Assembly: GCF_014489515.1 (NCBI RefSeq)
Contig: NZ_CP060782.1
Span: 186,001 to 250,000 of the forward strand
Direction of reading: 5' to 3'
DNA from: Sphingomonas sediminicola
Lineage (GTDB): Bacteria; Pseudomonadota; Alphaproteobacteria; Sphingomonadales; Sphingomonadaceae
DNA length: 64,000 nucleotides
Shown: positions 1 to 10,708 of the stretch, piece by piece
How the letters are laid out: each line of letters begins with the position of its first letter
How positions within the stretch are numbered: the stretch's first letter is position 1
Made by a program: the position numbers and the translations under genes
Notes under the pieces: model-generated
Databases searched by the model: none
The model's input: only the letters and a program-made list of their open reading frames with translations
What the model was told of the DNA's origin: nothing

Positions 1-1707
1 CTCGCCAAGCGCATGGGTGAGCGCGGCGCCGATTTGGTCAAGGCCCTCTTCAAGATGGGCACGCCCGTCACGATCACCGAGACGATCGACCAGGATACGG
101 CCGAGCTGCTGATCGAGGAGTTCGGTCACCGCATCAACCGTGTCAGCGACGCCGATGTCGATATCGACACGACGGTCGACGTTGATCCGGAGGATACGCT
201 CAAGCCGCGTCCCCCGGTCGTCACGATCATGGGTCACGTCGATCACGGAAAGACGTCTTTGCTCGACGCCATCCGCGGCGCCTCCGTCCAGTCGGGCGAG
301 GCCGGCGGCATCACGCAGCACATCGGCGCCTATCAGGTGCAGTTGCCCGACAAGTCAAAGGTCACCTTCCTCGACACCCCGGGCCACGAAGCCTTTTCGG
401 AAATGCGCGCTCGCGGTGCGAACGTCACCGATATCGTCATTCTGGTGGTTGCGGCCGACGACGGCCTTCGCCCGCAGACGATCGAGGCGATCAATCACAC
501 CAAGGCCGCAGGCGTCCCGATGATCGTCGCGATCAACAAGATCGATAAGCCCGAAGCCAAGCCGCAGAAGGTCCGCGAGGAGCTTCTGCAGCACGAGATC
601 ATCGTCGAGGACATGGGCGGCGAGGTTCAGGATGTGGAAGTCTCCGCGACGAAGAAGACCAACCTCGACAAATTACTCGAGGCCATCCAGCTGCAGGCGG
701 AGATCCTGGAGCTGAAGGCCAACCCGGACCGTGCAGCCGAAGGCACCGTAATCGAAGCGAAGCTCGACAAGGGCCGCGGCCCGCTCGCGACCGTCCTTGT
801 CCAGCGCGGCACGCTGCGTGTCGGTGACGTGTTCGTCGCCGGTGCATCGAGCGGCAAGGTGCGCGCGCTCGTCGACGATCACGGACGGCAGGTTAAGGAA
901 GCTGGTCCGTCATTCCCGGTCGAAGTTCTCGGCCTGTCGGCGGTTCCCGCGGCCGGCGATCCGTTCACCGTCGTCGAGAACGAGGCTCGCGCCCGCGAAG
1001 TCGCGGACTACCGCAAGAGCGTCCTCGACAAGAAGCGGACGACCGCTGCACCGGTCAGCATCGAGAACATGTTCTCGGCGCACGCTTCGACGATTGCGGA
1101 AGTACCGTTGGTCATCAAGGCGGACGTGCAGGGATCGGTCGAAGCGATCGTCAATGCGCTCAACCGCCTGTCGACCGACGAGGTACGCGTGCGCATCCTC
1201 AACTCGGGCGTCGGCGCGATCACCGAAAGCGACGTGACATTGGCCAGCGCGAGCGGCGCGCCGATCATCGGCTTCAACGTCCGTCCGAACGCCAAGGCTC
1301 GCGAAGTCGCGAACCGCACCAAGGTCGAGTTCCGCTACTACGACGTCATCTATCACCTGACCGACTGGGTTAAGGGTGCGATGGCCGGCGAGCTTGGTCC
1401 GGAGATCATCGAAACGGTCGTCGGCCGCGCGAAGGTCCAGGAAGTCTTCCCAGCAGGCAAGCGGGACAAGGCTGCCGGCCTGCTCGTCCTCGAAGGCGTT
1501 ATCCGCAAGGGCCTCAACGCACGCCTCACGCGCGAGGACGTCATCGTGTCGAAGACGACGATCAGCTCGCTTCGGCGTTTCAAGGACGACGTTGCGGAAG
1601 TCACTTCGGGCCTCGAGTGCGGCGTGCTTCTGGCGGATACGAATGACATCAAGCCGGGTGACGCGCTCGAAGTCTTCGAGGTCGAGGAGCGCGCACGGAC
1701 GCTATAA
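1..1707 (+). CDS. infB: Translation initiation factor IF-2 (5' end outside window)
   Basis: IF-2 is the GTPase that places initiator tRNA on the 30S subunit and promotes 50S joining. The reading frame is open from base 1, so the N-terminal part lies upstream and the ATG at 13 is internal. G1 motif GHVDHGKT is at about 232-255, G3 DTPGH at about 373-387 and G4 NKID near 535. The rest matches IF-2 domains II, III and the C-terminal tRNA-binding domain. It ends 3 bases before rbfA, the usual nusA-infB-rbfA arrangement. Confidence 0.98.
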   Translation, partial: LAKRMGERGADLVKALFKMGTPVTITETIDQDTAELLIEEFGHRINRVSDADVDIDTTVDVDPEDTLKPRPPVVTIMGHVDHGKTSLLDAIRGASVQSGEAGGITQHIGAYQVQLPDKSKVTFLDTPGHEAFSEMRARGANVTDIVILVVAADDGLRPQTIEAINHTKAAGVPMIVAINKIDKPEAKPQKVREELLQHEIIVEDMGGEVQDVEVSATKKTNLDKLLEAIQLQAEILELKANPDRAAEGTVIEAKLDKGRGPLATVLVQRGTLRVGDVFVAGASSGKVRALVDDHGRQVKEAGPSFPVEVLGLSAVPAAGDPFTVVENEARAREVADYRKSVLDKKRTTAAPVSIENMFSAHASTIAEVPLVIKADVQGSVEAIVNALNRLSTDEVRVRILNSGVGAITESDVTLASASGAPIIGFNVRPNAKAREVANRTKVEFRYYDVIYHLTDWVKGAMAGELGPEIIETVVGRAKVQEVFPAGKRDKAAGLLVLEGVIRKGLNARLTREDVIVSKTTISSLRRFKDDVAEVTSGLECGVLLADTNDIKPGDALEVFEVEERARTL

Positions 1708-1710
1708 CGA

Positions 1711-2103
1711 ATGCGCCGTCAGGAAACTGCAGAGGGCCGCTCCGTACGCCTGCTTCGCGTTGGCGAGCAGGTGCGCCACATTTTGAGCGAATTGCTCCAG
1801 CGCGGTGACGTGCATGACGATGTGCTTCAGTCGCACCTCGTCAGCGTCACCGAGGTGCGCATGTCGCCGGACCTTCGGCATGCGACCGTGTTCGTGAAGC
1901 CGCTGCTCGGTCAAGACGAAGAAGCGGTGCTGAAGGCGCTTCGCCAGAACACCGCCTTCCTCCAGCGCGAGGTCGCCCATCGCGTCCGGAAGAAATATGC
2001 GGCGAAGCTCAAGTTCAAAGCCGACGAGAGCTTCGACGAAGGCACGCACATCGACCGCATCCTCCGGTCGGGGCACGTCGCGCAGGACCTCAACGAAGAA
2101 TGA
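1711..2103 (+). CDS. rbfA: Ribosome-binding factor A
   Basis: A 130-residue single KH-like protein of normal RbfA length, needed for 30S maturation and 16S rRNA 5'-end processing. The segment with [20 protein letters not shown] is the family's most conserved part. It starts 3 bases after infB and its stop overlaps the next start (ATGA at 2100-2103), so it is probably co-transcribed and translationally coupled. Confidence 0.96.
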   Translation: MRRQETAEGRSVRLLRVGEQVRHILSELLQRGDVHDDVLQSHLVSVTEVRMSPDLRHATVFVKPLLGQDEEAVLKALRQNTAFLQREVAHRVRKKYAAKLKFKADESFDEGTHIDRILRSGHVAQDLNEE

Positions 2104-2636
2104 TCGACGGCCTCGATGCGCCCATGACCGGCGACGGCTGCCGGGCCGAGCTGGTCACCGACGAACGCCTTGAAACGCTCAAAGCCGCCTGCGCGGAGGA
2201 CCGCGAAATCTGGGCGATCTACGCCAACAATTTCGGGCCGGACGGTTTCGACGAGAGCATCGCGCTCTACCGGTCCAGCCCGCGCAACCGGACCTTCGTT
2301 CTTTTCGAAGGCGACGAACTTGCCGGAATGTCGAGCTTCCTCGGTATCGATGATAACCGCCAATGCCTCGAGATCGGCGGCACCTATTATCGGCCGCACC
2401 TGCGCGGCAGCGGTTTCAACCGCCGCGTGAAGGACATGATGCTCAAACGCGCGTTCGACAGTGGGATGCGCCGCGTCGAGTTTCGCGTCGACGCTCGCAA
2501 CGAGCGCAGTCTGGCGGCGATGAAGAAGCTCGGTGCTGTCCGGGAAGGAGTGCTCCGCGCTGACCGCATCACCTGGACTGGCCACGTCCGCGACACCGTC
2601 CTGTTCGCGATTCTCAAGGAAGAGTGGCCGTTATGA
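2100..2636 (+). CDS. GNAT family N-acetyltransferase
   Basis: 178 residues with a RimJ/RimL-like GNAT fold. The acetyl-CoA-binding part is the stretch with [11 protein letters not shown] followed by a helix, and the C-terminal part has the typical [19 protein letters not shown] signature. GNAT proteins move an acetyl group from acetyl-CoA to an amine; the substrate cannot be read from the sequence. It overlaps rbfA by 4 bases and the next gene by 4 bases, so it sits inside the translation operon. A ribosomal-protein target is possible but not shown. Confidence 0.85.
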   Translation: MIDGLDAPMTGDGCRAELVTDERLETLKAACAEDREIWAIYANNFGPDGFDESIALYRSSPRNRTFVLFEGDELAGMSSFLGIDDNRQCLEIGGTYYRPHLRGSGFNRRVKDMMLKRAFDSGMRRVEFRVDARNERSLAAMKKLGAVREGVLRADRITWTGHVRDTVLFAILKEEWPL

Positions 2637-3019
2637 AGCTTGTCGCCGCACTTCTCCTCCTCGCCGCCGTTCCCGTTCAGGCGGCCGGCCTGACGGTCCG
2701 TACCGGTGAGACCTGGATCTTCACGGTCAAGAAGGGAGAACCGGCGCACGCTCGCCGCGTCGCCCCGTCCGCGAGGATTCCGAAGGGCCAGATCAAGGTT
2801 TCGGTGCGGCCCATGCTCGGTACGGCCATGACTGTCACCAACAACAGCGCGATTGCCTACACCTACCGCGCGGAGCTTCTGTCGGGCGGCAAGGCTTCGG
2901 TCGCGCGATCCTGCACCCTGCCGCCGAACGCCCGCCCGTCGTTCGAGCAATGGCAACAGAACGCCGATGCCGTCCGCATCGGCGGTTTCAAAGTCGCCAG
3001 CGCGGACGGGACCTGCTGA
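2633..3019 (+). CDS. Small secreted hypothetical protein
   Basis: 128 residues from ATG 2633, which overlaps the GNAT stop (ATGA). A GTG at 2624 is a weaker alternative. The N-terminus [17 protein letters not shown] is a clear Sec signal peptide with cleavage after VQA. The mature part has two cysteines (about residues 93 and 128) that could form a disulfide. I do not recognise a family. It lies between the acetyltransferase and tdk on the same strand. Confidence 0.7.
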   Translation: MKLVAALLLLAAVPVQAAGLTVRTGETWIFTVKKGEPAHARRVAPSARIPKGQIKVSVRPMLGTAMTVTNNSAIAYTYRAELLSGGKASVARSCTLPPNARPSFEQWQQNADAVRIGGFKVASADGTC

Positions 3020-3022
3020 CCG

Positions 3023-3643
3023 ATGGCCAAGCTCTATTTCTATTATGCGGCAATGAATGCGGGGAAATCGACGACGCTGCTTCAGGCCGACTTCAATTAC
3101 CGCGAGCGCGGGATGGAAACGATGCTGTGGACCGCGGCGGTCGACGACCGGCTGGGTGTCGGCGCGATCGGCTCCCGCATCGCCCTGTCGGCCGCAGCAC
3201 ACACCTTTGACGAAAGTAGCGATCTCTTCGTCGCGATCAGCAATGAATTGAGAAAGCGCAAGCTCGACTGCATCCTGATCGACGAAGCGCAATTCCTGTC
3301 GCAACCGCACGTGCTGCAACTCTGCGAAGTCGCCGACCAGCTGAACATCCCAGTGCTCTGCTACGGGCTGCGTACCGACTTCCAGGCCAAGCTTTTTCCC
3401 GGATCGGCGGCGCTGCTTGCTCTGGCGGATACACTCGTCGAACTGAAGGCCGTTTGCGAATGCGGGCGCAAGGCGACGATGAATCTGCGGGTCGACGAGG
3501 AGGGCCACGCGATCGTCCGCGGCCAACAGACAGAGATCGGCGGAAACGACCGCTACATCGCCCTTTGCCGCAAGCATTTCTTCGAGCGGCTGAACGAGAG
3601 CCGGGCGCGCCAGCTCAGCCTCGGCCTTCCTCGCTCCCAGTGA
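3023..3643 (+). CDS. tdk: Thymidine kinase
   Basis: 206 residues, the normal length of type II thymidine kinase, which phosphorylates thymidine in the salvage pathway. Walker [10 protein letters not shown] is at residues 9-17, and the Walker B/catalytic segment ILIDEAQF is near 84-91 with Glu88 as the likely base. The C-terminal zinc lobe has Cys145, Cys147 and Cys182, with His185 as a possible fourth ligand. The stop overlaps the GTG start of truB. Confidence 0.95.
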   Translation: MAKLYFYYAAMNAGKSTTLLQADFNYRERGMETMLWTAAVDDRLGVGAIGSRIALSAAAHTFDESSDLFVAISNELRKRKLDCILIDEAQFLSQPHVLQLCEVADQLNIPVLCYGLRTDFQAKLFPGSAALLALADTLVELKAVCECGRKATMNLRVDEEGHAIVRGQQTEIGGNDRYIALCRKHFFERLNESRARQLSLGLPRSQ

Positions 3644-4524
3644 TCAACGGCTGGATCGTGCTCGACAAGCCGGTCGGGCTTGGCTCGACGCAGGCCGTGT
3701 CGAAGGTAAAGCGCGCGCTTCGCGATGCGGGAGAACCCAAGCACAAGGTCGGTCACGGCGGCACGCTCGATCCGCTCGCCAGCGGCGTGCTCCCGATAGC
3801 TATCGGCGAAGCCACCAAGCTGTGCGGACGAATGCTGGACGCGAGCAAGGCGTATGAGTTCACGGTCAAGTTCGGCGAGGAGACCGACACGCTCGACAGG
3901 GAAGGGCAAATTGTCGAGACGAGCGCCGTCCGTCCGTCCCGCGACCAGATCGAGACCGTCATCGGAGCCTTCACCGGCGAGATCGACCAGATTCCACCGG
4001 CCTACTCCGCGCTGAAAGTGGAAGGGAAGGCGGCTTACGCCCGCGCCCGCGCTGGCGAACAGGTCGAACTCAAGCCGCGCAAGGTCACCATTTTCGAGCT
4101 CAGGCTCCAAGAAACCACGCCCGACAGCGCGACCTTCCACGCGCACGTATCGAAAGGCACCTACATCCGCTCCCTCGCCCGGGACTTCGCCCACGCATTG
4201 AACACGGTCGGCCACGTCACCATGTTAAGGAGGACGCGGGCCGGCCCGTTCGGGCTCGAAAAGGCCATTTCACTGGACTTTCTTGCCGAAGCCGCTAAGG
4301 CGCGGCGGCTGATTGGGGCGGTACTTCCGCTGGAAGCGGCGCTGGACGACATCCCGGCCCTCCCCATCACTCCCGACCAGGCACAACTGCTCCGCTTCGG
4401 ACAGCGCCTGATCGGTTTCCCCGAAAAGCCGGGGCTTCAACTGGCGACAGAGGGCGGACGCCCGGTCGCTCTCGTTGAAGCAACGGCCGACGGCCTGAAG
4501 GTCGTCCGGGGGTTCAACATCTAG
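3640..4524 (+). CDS. truB: tRNA pseudouridine(55) synthase
   Basis: TruB makes pseudouridine 55 in the T-loop of tRNAs. The catalytic motif [12 protein letters not shown] has Asp44. [11 protein letters not shown] further on is the second conserved block, and the C-terminus is PUA-like. The start is GTG 3640, overlapping the tdk stop by 4 bases (GTGA): the protein [10 protein letters not shown] begins here, and upstream in-frame sequence only mirrors tdk. Length is 294 residues. It is followed by rpsO, a common order. Confidence 0.95.
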   Translation: MINGWIVLDKPVGLGSTQAVSKVKRALRDAGEPKHKVGHGGTLDPLASGVLPIAIGEATKLCGRMLDASKAYEFTVKFGEETDTLDREGQIVETSAVRPSRDQIETVIGAFTGEIDQIPPAYSALKVEGKAAYARARAGEQVELKPRKVTIFELRLQETTPDSATFHAHVSKGTYIRSLARDFAHALNTVGHVTMLRRTRAGPFGLEKAISLDFLAEAAKARRLIGAVLPLEAALDDIPALPITPDQAQLLRFGQRLIGFPEKPGLQLATEGGRPVALVEATADGLKVVRGFNI

Positions 4525-4541
4525 AGACAGGAGTAAAGACG

Positions 4542-4811
4542 ATGTCGATTACCGCAGAGCGCAAGGAAGCGCTGATCAAGGAACATGCCCGCGGTTCGGG
4601 CGACACCGGTTCTCCCGAAGTCCAGGTCGCGATCCTCACGGAACGCATCAACAATTTGACCCAGCACTTCAAGGGCCACGCCAAGGACAACCATTCGCGC
4701 CGCGGCCTACTCATGATGGTCAACCAGCGCCGCTCGCTCCTCGATTATCTCCGTGGCAAGGACGCACAGCGTTACACGGACCTGATCGCGAAGCTCGGCC
4801 TCCGCAAGTAA
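4542..4811 (+). CDS. rpsO: 30S ribosomal protein S15
   Basis: 89 residues, the exact usual S15 length. It binds the central domain of 16S rRNA. The conserved [17 protein letters not shown] and HSRRGL segments are present. A good ribosome-binding sequence (ACAGGAG) precedes the ATG. A strong hairpin terminator follows, then pnp, the arrangement also known from E. coli. Confidence 0.98.
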   Translation: MSITAERKEALIKEHARGSGDTGSPEVQVAILTERINNLTQHFKGHAKDNHSRRGLLMMVNQRRSLLDYLRGKDAQRYTDLIAKLGLRK

Positions 4812-4819
4812 CTCACTCA

Positions 4820-4849
4820 GCGGCCCCATTCCGGGGCCGCTTACGTTTT
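4820..4849 (+). terminator. Intrinsic terminator after rpsO
   Basis: A perfect 8-bp GC stem (GCGGCCCC / GGGGCCGC) with a 5-base loop at 4820-4840, followed by TTACGTTTT. It would end the infB-rpsO transcript or act as an attenuator before pnp. Confidence 0.8.
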
Positions 4850-4863
4850 GAAAGTCCCGCATT

Positions 4864-4905
4864 TCGGTGGGGCGTTCATGGGGCAGGAACGAACGCCCCG
4901 ACCGA
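4864..4905 (+). promoter_or_regulatory. Long hairpin in the pnp leader
   Basis: TCGGT plus GGGGCGTTC at 4864-4877 pairs with GAACGCCCC and ACCGA at 4891-4905, leaving a single bulged base at 4900 and a 13-base loop: 14 base pairs in all. There is no T-run, so it is not a terminator. In E. coli the pnp leader has a stem cut by RNase III that lets PNPase repress itself; this could be the same kind of element. That role is inferred. Confidence 0.55.
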
Positions 4906-4975
4906 CCGTGAACCGGCTAGTTCGCGAAAATGATGACCCCGGCAGGCATCCGGCCGCCGGGTGAAGGGACGATAA

Positions 4976-7360
4976 ATGTTCAAAATTCATACTGTTGAAA
5001 CCGAGATCGGCGGCAAGACGCTGAAGCTCGAAACGGGCCATGTTGCCCGCCAGGCCGACGGCGCGGTCATCGCGACCCTCGGCGAAACCGTGGTGCTTTG
5101 CGCGGTCACCGCCGCAAAGTCGGTCAAGCCGGGGCAGGACTTCTTCCCGCTGACCGTCCACTACCAGGAGAAGTTTTCCGCCGCCGGCCGTATCCCGGGC
5201 GGCTTCTTCAAGCGTGAGCGTGGAGCGACCGAAAAGGAAACGCTGACCAGCCGCCTGATCGACCGCCCGATCCGCCCGCTCTTCCCCGAAGGCTTCTACA
5301 ACGAAGTCCTCGTGATCGCGCAGGTCCTTTCCTACGACGGCGAGAACGAGCCCGACGTCCTCGCGATGATCGCCGCTTCGACCGCGCTGACGATTTCCGG
5401 CGTGCCCTTCATGGGCCCGATCGGCGCCGCCCGCGTCGGCTTCGTTGACGGGGAGTACATCCTCAACCCGACCCAGGCGCAGATCGCCGAAGGTCAGCTC
5501 GATCTCGTCATGGCCGGCACTCCGAACGCCGTGATGATGGTGGAGTCCGAGGCCAAGGAACTAAGCGAAGAGCAGATGCTCGGCGCCGTCATGTTCGGCC
5601 ACGCCGCCAGCCAGAAGATCTGCAACCTCATCATCGATCTGGCCGAGAAGGCCGCGAAGGATCCGTGGGAGCTCGCGCAGAGCGACGACAAGGCCGCGGT
5701 TAAGGACAAGCTCAAGAAGCTCGTCGGAGCCGACATCGACGCCGCCTACCGCCTGACCAACAAGTCGGAGCGCTCGGCTGCACTCAACGCCGCCCGCGAA
5801 AAGGCCAAGGAAGCCTTCGCCGAAGCGGACCCGCAGGAGCAGCTGATTGCCGGCAAGGCAGTCAAGGGCCTCGAGGCCGACATCGTCCGCACGGCGATCC
5901 TCAAGGAAGGCCGCCGCATCGACGGCCGCGACACCAAGACGGTCCGCCCGATCGAGGCGATGGTCCATTTCCTTCCGCGCACGCACGGCTCCGCCCTGTT
6001 CACGCGCGGCGAGACCCAGGCGATCGTGACCACAACGCTGGGCACCAAGGAAGCCGAGCAGATGATCGATGGCCTGGAAGGTCTCTCCTACCAGCGCTTC
6101 ATGCTGCACTATAACTTCCCGCCCTATTCGGTCGGCGAGGTCGGACGTTTCGGCGCTCCGGGCCGTCGCGAAGTCGGCCACGGCAAGCTCGCATGGCGGG
6201 CAATCCACCCGATGCTGCCGAGCGTTGAGGAGTTCCCGTACACCATCCGCGTCCTGTCCGACATCACGGAGAGCAACGGCTCCTCGTCGATGGCGACGGT
6301 CTGCGGCGCCTCGCTTGCCCTGATGGACGCGGGCGTTCCGCTCAAGCGTCCGGTCGCGGGCATCGCCATGGGCCTGATCCTTGAAGGCAAGGACTTCGCG
6401 GTGATCAGCGACATCCTAGGTGACGAAGACCACCTCGGCGACATGGACTTCAAGGTCGCGGGCACGTCGGAAGGCGTCACCTCGCTCCAGATGGACATCA
6501 AGGTCGCCGGCATCACCGAGGAGATTATGAAGACCGCTCTCGCCCAGGCGAAGGACGGCCGTGCTCACATTCTCGGCGAAATGGCGAAGGCCCTCGATCA
6601 CACGCGCGAAGAGCTGTCGGCTCACGCGCCGCGCATCGAGACCATGTCTATCCCGAAGGACAAGATCCGCGAAGTCATCGGCACCGGCGGCAAGGTCATC
6701 CGCGAAATCGTCGCGGAGACCGGCGCCAAGGTCGACATCGACGACGACGGCACGATCAAGATCGCGTCTTCGGACCCGGCCAAGATCGAGGCCGCCCGCA
6801 ACTGGATCCGCGGCATCGTCGCGGAGCCGGAGCCGGGCACGATCTACACCGGCAAGGTCGCGAGCCTCGTCGACTTCGGCGCGTTCGTCACCTTCATGCC
6901 GGGCAAGGACGGCCTCGTGCACGTCTCGGAAATCAAGAACGAGCGTGTCGAGAACGTCCGCGACGTCCTGACCGAAGGCCAGGAAGTGAAGGTCAAGCTG
7001 CTCGAGGTCGACCAGCGCGGCAAGGTTCGCCTGTCGATGCGCCTCGTTGACCAGGAGACTGGCGAAGAGCTTCCGGACACCCGCCCGCCGAGGGAGCCGC
7101 GCGAAGGCGGCGACCGTGGCCCGCGCGGTGACCGTGGCGATCGTCATCGTGGCGGCGGACGTGATCGCGGCGGACGCGACGACCGTGGTCCCCGTGGCCC
7201 GCGCGGCGACCGTGACCGGGGCCCGCGCGACGACCGCGGACCGCGGGGCGAAGGCCGTGGCGACCGCGGCCCGCGCCGGGAGCGCGAAGGCGGCGAGAAC
7301 GAAGGCAATGCACCCGAGTTCGCACCCGCGTTCCTGACCGGCGGAAACGACGAGGACTAA
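4976..7360 (+). CDS. pnp: Polyribonucleotide nucleotidyltransferase with RG/RD-rich tail
   Basis: PNPase is the phosphorolytic 3'-5' exoribonuclease of the RNA degradosome. The 794 residues hold two RNase PH domains separated by a helical linker, then a KH domain ([11 protein letters not shown] near 568) and an S1 domain (from about 620). After residue ~704 comes a 90-residue tail of repeated DRGPRG, GDRG and RGG units ending in an acidic segment. E. coli PNPase is about 711 residues, so this is an added disordered, RNA- or protein-binding tail. A terminator follows. Confidence 0.97.
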   Translation: MFKIHTVETEIGGKTLKLETGHVARQADGAVIATLGETVVLCAVTAAKSVKPGQDFFPLTVHYQEKFSAAGRIPGGFFKRERGATEKETLTSRLIDRPIRPLFPEGFYNEVLVIAQVLSYDGENEPDVLAMIAASTALTISGVPFMGPIGAARVGFVDGEYILNPTQAQIAEGQLDLVMAGTPNAVMMVESEAKELSEEQMLGAVMFGHAASQKICNLIIDLAEKAAKDPWELAQSDDKAAVKDKLKKLVGADIDAAYRLTNKSERSAALNAAREKAKEAFAEADPQEQLIAGKAVKGLEADIVRTAILKEGRRIDGRDTKTVRPIEAMVHFLPRTHGSALFTRGETQAIVTTTLGTKEAEQMIDGLEGLSYQRFMLHYNFPPYSVGEVGRFGAPGRREVGHGKLAWRAIHPMLPSVEEFPYTIRVLSDITESNGSSSMATVCGASLALMDAGVPLKRPVAGIAMGLILEGKDFAVISDILGDEDHLGDMDFKVAGTSEGVTSLQMDIKVAGITEEIMKTALAQAKDGRAHILGEMAKALDHTREELSAHAPRIETMSIPKDKIREVIGTGGKVIREIVAETGAKVDIDDDGTIKIASSDPAKIEAARNWIRGIVAEPEPGTIYTGKVASLVDFGAFVTFMPGKDGLVHVSEIKNERVENVRDVLTEGQEVKVKLLEVDQRGKVRLSMRLVDQETGEELPDTRPPREPREGGDRGPRGDRGDRHRGGGRDRGGRDDRGPRGPRGDRDRGPRDDRGPRGEGRGDRGPRREREGGENEGNAPEFAPAFLTGGNDED

Positions 7361-7390
7361 GCGTCTAGCCAGTCAGACTAACTGAAATCG

Positions 7391-7423
7391 AAAAGGCCTC
7401 GTGAGCAATCGCGGGGCCTTTTT
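7391..7423 (+). terminator. Intrinsic terminator after pnp
   Basis: AAAAGGCC and GGCCTTTTT flank a short loop about 30 bases after the pnp stop, giving a stem that runs into a T5 tract. It is positioned to end pnp transcription. Confidence 0.75.
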
Positions 7424-7509
7424 GCTTCCCCGCTAATGCCCATCTCAACTCCTTTCGGACACAAGACCAACAAGGTGCCTCCCGAGATAAGGAAGCCGGC
7501 GTCAAGGGA

Positions 7510-8271
7510 TCAGGCCAGTTCTCGCGCGGCGGTTTCCAGCGCTCCCATCGCGACCAGATAGGGATAGGGTCCGTGACTGATCCGGGCGACGCCCACGTCG
7601 GTCAGATCGGCGATCGACGGCGTGGTCGACATGCGCATCACGTTGAGCGGCAACGGCGAACCGGCCGCCAGCTCGCGGATCAGGTCGAGGTTGGTGACAA
7701 ACGGGACGAAAAGGCCGTCGGCTCCGGCAGCAGCATAAGCGCGGCCGCGCTCGAGCGCCTCCTCGACCATCGCCATGGAGTGCTCCTCCGAGGGCTTCTG
7801 GAAGAAGACGTCGGTGCGCGCATTGACGAAGAAGCCGGGACAGGCCTGATCGGCCGAGCGGCGCGCTGCTTCGTACCGGGCCGCGGCTTCATCGGCCGGC
7901 CTCAGACTCGCGTCGGCGGGATTGCTGTCCTCCAAGTTGCAGCCGATGGCGCCCGCTTCGATCGCAAGGCGAACCGTCGCGCCTACGCCGGCCGCATCCG
8001 CGCTGAATCCGCTCTCGAGGTCGGCAGTCAGCGGCAGATCGACTGCCTGCGCAATCCGTCGGATCGTGTCGAGATGGAGGTTTCGATCCACCTTCTCGCC
8101 ATCGGGGAACCCGTTCGCGGCGGCGATCGACCAGCTTCCTGTCGCGATCGCGGCGGCTCCGGCCTTCGCGACGGCCTGCGCACTTCCCGCATCCCAGGCA
8201 TTGAACAGGATCAGGGGCGAACCGTGCTTATGCAGCGCCCTGAAGGCGGAGGTCTTGTCTTGCTGGGTCAT
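7510..8271 (-). CDS. Isocitrate lyase/PEP mutase family protein
   Basis: 253 residues of the PEP mutase/isocitrate lyase superfamily, TIM-barrel enzymes that make or break C-C or C-P bonds next to a 2-oxo-acid. Visible blocks are PLILFNAWDAGSAQAVAKAG, LTADLESGF (metal-binding Asp/Glu), GCNLEDS and NARTDVFF. It lacks the KKCGH active-site loop expected of true isocitrate or methylisocitrate lyase, so the reaction is open. It is just downstream of the bufferin-type operon, on the same strand; a link is not shown. Confidence 0.85.
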   Translation of the reverse strand: MTQQDKTSAFRALHKHGSPLILFNAWDAGSAQAVAKAGAAAIATGSWSIAAANGFPDGEKVDRNLHLDTIRRIAQAVDLPLTADLESGFSADAAGVGATVRLAIEAGAIGCNLEDSNPADASLRPADEAAARYEAARRSADQACPGFFVNARTDVFFQKPSEEHSMAMVEEALERGRAYAAAGADGLFVPFVTNLDLIRELAAGSPLPLNVMRMSTTPSIADLTDVGVARISHGPYPYLVAMGALETAARELA

Positions 8272-8292
8272 GCAAGGCGTCCCTAACGCCGT

Positions 8293-8751
8293 TCAGGGCA
8301 GTTTCAAAAGACGATCCAGCGACAATTTGCCGCCACCGAGCGCAATGAGCGGAAGGAGAAGCCCCGCCCAGCTGAGATGCGTCGGCCACGCGTCGGGATA
8401 GACGAAAATCTCGATGACCAAGGTCATGACGAGAAGTGCAGTCGCGCTGAACCGGGTGAACAGGCCAAGCGTAAGCAGAATGGGGAAAAGATGCTCGGAA
8501 TAGGTCGCGGCGTAGGCGGCAGCTTCCGGCGGGATTAGCGGCAGGGCATAATCGGTTCGAAAGAGCTCGAATGCGGTGTCGTTCACCGTCAGCAGCCCGT
8601 CCACCTTGGTTCGGCCCGACATGAAGAAGACTGCGGCTATGCCCAGCCTCTGGACAAGCAAGAGCAGCGACATCGGGAGGAGTTGCTCCGAAGTGCTGGC
8701 GAAGAAATCGTAGGGTCTGCGCCACACCGGTGCGGAAGCTTGCGTTGCCAT
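8293..8751 (-). CDS. DoxX family membrane protein of the bufferin-type operon
   Basis: 152 residues with four predicted membrane segments and a DoxX-like start ([21 protein letters not shown]). A strong GGAAGGAA ribosome site lies 7 bases before the ATG, and the gene begins right after the DUF2063 stop. DoxX proteins are regular members of DUF2282/DUF692 bufferin clusters, where they are thought to be membrane redox or export partners. The exact role here is inferred from position. Confidence 0.88.
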   Translation of the reverse strand: MATQASAPVWRRPYDFFASTSEQLLPMSLLLLVQRLGIAAVFFMSGRTKVDGLLTVNDTAFELFRTDYALPLIPPEAAAYAATYSEHLFPILLTLGLFTRFSATALLVMTLVIEIFVYPDAWPTHLSWAGLLLPLIALGGGKLSLDRLLKLP

Positions 8752-8753
8752 TC

Positions 8754-9473
8754 TTAATTCCTTCCAGGTAAGGGTTGGGCGAACACGCCCAGGTTGAGGA
8801 GCGAGACGAAGATCGCCTCGCCGTTTTCGTCGGGGTAGAGCCGGGCGGCGGCGGCAAGGCTTTGGCCGACGTGCTCGCCGAGCCGGATCCCGAACAGAAT
8901 CCGGTGAGCCGCCGCGCCGATTCGAGGCGTGTGCATTTCGAATGGCGAGGGCCGCGCGAACAATGCGCCCTCAGGCTTCCATTCGGGCTCGATGGTCGAC
9001 GGCAGCGGGCGCTGGTGGGCGAGCCAGATGCTCATCGCGGGCGTTTGCAGCCAGTTGAACCTGACCGCGGGATGGAGGTTCAGCCGAAGGCAGGAAAGTT
9101 CGAGATTGCCGGCGGCAACAAGCGGCTCTTCGTCCGCCGCCATCAGCGATTCGACGTGCAGGCGTTCGACTCGGGCGACGTCGGTCAAATAGGAAAGATC
9201 GGCGATCCAGGGCTGCTCGGAAATCCAATCGGCGAACTCGTCTCCATAGAGGGCGAGCACGGGTGATTTCGGCGGGTGGGCAGTCGAATATTCGACGGCG
9301 ATTGCTTCGAACATTTCCTCGCCGACGATCTGTTCGACGACCGGGTAATTGGATCGCAGGGCCTCGACCGCACCGTGGATCACAGTATTACGGTAGACGG
9401 CGAGCGGCCCGGTTGCCGGACGGTCGATCGCTGCCACGAACTGGCGCTGGAAGGCGATCAGGTCAGGCAGCAA
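8754..9473 (-). CDS. DUF2063 protein, partner of the DUF692 enzyme (BufC-like)
   Basis: About 239 residues matching the DUF2063 (putative DNA-binding domain) family: an N-terminal helical region ([20 protein letters not shown]) and LARVERLH-type middle segment. In bufferin and related RiPP systems this protein binds the precursor and presents it to the DUF692 enzyme. I chose TTG 9473, which has GGAGGG 7 bases upstream and begins with the family's first helix. An ATG at 9545 would add 24 residues that mirror the end of bufB. It overlaps bufB by 11 bases. Confidence 0.85.
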   Translation of the reverse strand: MLPDLIAFQRQFVAAIDRPATGPLAVYRNTVIHGAVEALRSNYPVVEQIVGEEMFEAIAVEYSTAHPPKSPVLALYGDEFADWISEQPWIADLSYLTDVARVERLHVESLMAADEEPLVAAGNLELSCLRLNLHPAVRFNWLQTPAMSIWLAHQRPLPSTIEPEWKPEGALFARPSPFEMHTPRIGAAAHRILFGIRLGEHVGQSLAAAARLYPDENGEAIFVSLLNLGVFAQPLPGRN

Positions 9474-10289
9474 GGCGGAGCCCTCCGTCGAGGACGGCCT
9501 GAGCGCGGTCGCGCTCGCGAAGCAGCTCGTCGAAGGATGGGACATTGCCGTCCCGCTCGATCAGCGTAGGGCGGGCCCCGATGCGACCGATGAAGTCTTC
9601 GTAAAGGGACCAGACAAGCTCGCTGACCGGCTCGTCATGACTGTCGATGAGCAAGGTGCCGCCTGCGTCGTGGCTGTGACCGGCAAGGTGTATCTCGCCG
9701 ACGAGCTTGGCGGGTATGTCGAGCAACCAGCTCGCGGCATCGAAACCGATATTGTTCGCGCCGACTGCGACGTTGTTCACGTCGATGAGCAACTTGCAGC
9801 CGCTGCGACGGGCGAGCTCGCGAAGGAAGCTGGTCTCGCTCCAGCGATGCTGGCTTAGCGGCAGATAATGGGTGGGATTCTCGATCAGGATCTCGCGCCC
9901 GAGCGCGTCCTGTACCTGGCCGATGTTGGCGCTGAGGCGGGCAAGCACCTCGTTCGTCCGCGGCAGAGGCAGGAGGTCGGGGAAGCTCCGGCCCTCGAAG
10001 CGCGACCAGGCAAGGTGTTCCGAGACCAGCGCCGGCTCGAACCGATCGACCAAGCGCTTCAAGGCCGCGAGATGATCGCGATCCGGTTCGGCAGCGTTCC
10101 CGAGTGAAAGGCCTACGCCGTGAAGTGACAGGGACGGTCGCGGCGAAGCTCTTCGAGCATGGCCAGGCGCGGCCCGCCATCGACCATGTAGTTCTCGGCA
10201 TGAACCTCGAACCAAAGTCCCACCGCCGGCGATGCCATCGCATCGCTGAAGTGCTGCGGCTTGAATCCAAGGCCGGCGGTGGGAGTCAT
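9463..10289 (-). CDS. DUF692/MNIO RiPP-modifying enzyme (BufB-like), frameshifted in this sequence
   Basis: A TIM-barrel multinuclear iron oxygenase that modifies cysteines of a co-encoded peptide. Metal-ligand blocks are visible: [39 protein letters not shown] and DSHDEPVSE. The frame from ATG 10289 ([14 protein letters not shown]) runs to a stop after ...[10 protein letters not shown], and the protein continues in another frame as [12 protein letters not shown]. Adding one C to the CCC at 10131-10133 (coding strand) joins them into 275 residues, the family length. It starts 4 bases after the precursor gene. Confidence 0.88.
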
Positions 10290-10293
10290 GGCG

Positions 10294-10572
10294 TTACCGT
10301 GCGATCGGCTTCAGCGAGCCGACGCCCTTTGGAGTCTTAATTGACGCGCAGGTGCCCTTGGCGACATATTTCCAGGCGTTGCCCTGGTAGTCCTTCTTGG
10401 ACGTGCCGGCGCAGGTCGTGCCGGCGCCCGCGGCGCAGTCGTTCTTGCCGGCAAGCGAAATGCCGAAGCACTTGTCCTTGGTCGGCTGCGGCTTGACCGG
10501 CGAGGCGACCGCTGCGGTGGCCGCGAACGCGCTGAGCGCCGTGGCGGTGACGATCGTAGCGAACTTCTTCAT
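10294..10572 (-). CDS. DUF2282 bufferin-type RiPP precursor (BufA1-like)
   Basis: 92 residues from ATG 10572, preceded by GGAAGGAAAAGG. Residues 1-23 are a signal peptide ending in AVA. The core has four cysteines (35, 46, 54, 75) in the DUF2282 pattern: [33 protein letters not shown]. Bufferins are ribosomally made, exported peptides whose cysteines are changed by the DUF692 enzyme to bind copper. A longer frame to 10710 exists but has no support. It is the first gene of the operon, about 130 bases downstream of a SigF-type promoter motif. Confidence 0.92.
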   Translation of the reverse strand: MKKFATIVTATALSAFAATAAVASPVKPQPTKDKCFGISLAGKNDCAAGAGTTCAGTSKKDYQGNAWKYVAKGTCASIKTPKGVGSLKPIAR

Positions 10573-10708
10573 GTCCTTTTCCTTCCAGTTCAGTGGCGGT
10601 TTCCCGGGCGTCATGATCGCGGTTGGAGCGTCGGAGATGAAATGCCCCTTCGGCATAATCTCGATGCATTCAGCCCATGACCGCGTCGAATGCGGCCATG
10701 TCCCGCTC

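Noticed and set aside
6416..7147. Minus-strand frame of 243 residues across pnp
   Set aside because: It is a shadow of pnp in GC-rich codons, with no ribosome site or family match.
7100..7300. Short repeats resembling a CRISPR or minisatellite
   Set aside because: The repeats are imperfect, in frame, and encode the RG/RD tail of PNPase; there are no spacers.
9635..10270. Minus-strand frame of 211 residues inside the bufB region
   Set aside because: Its translation has no DUF692 motif. The true protein uses the two other frames, joined by the shift at 10131.
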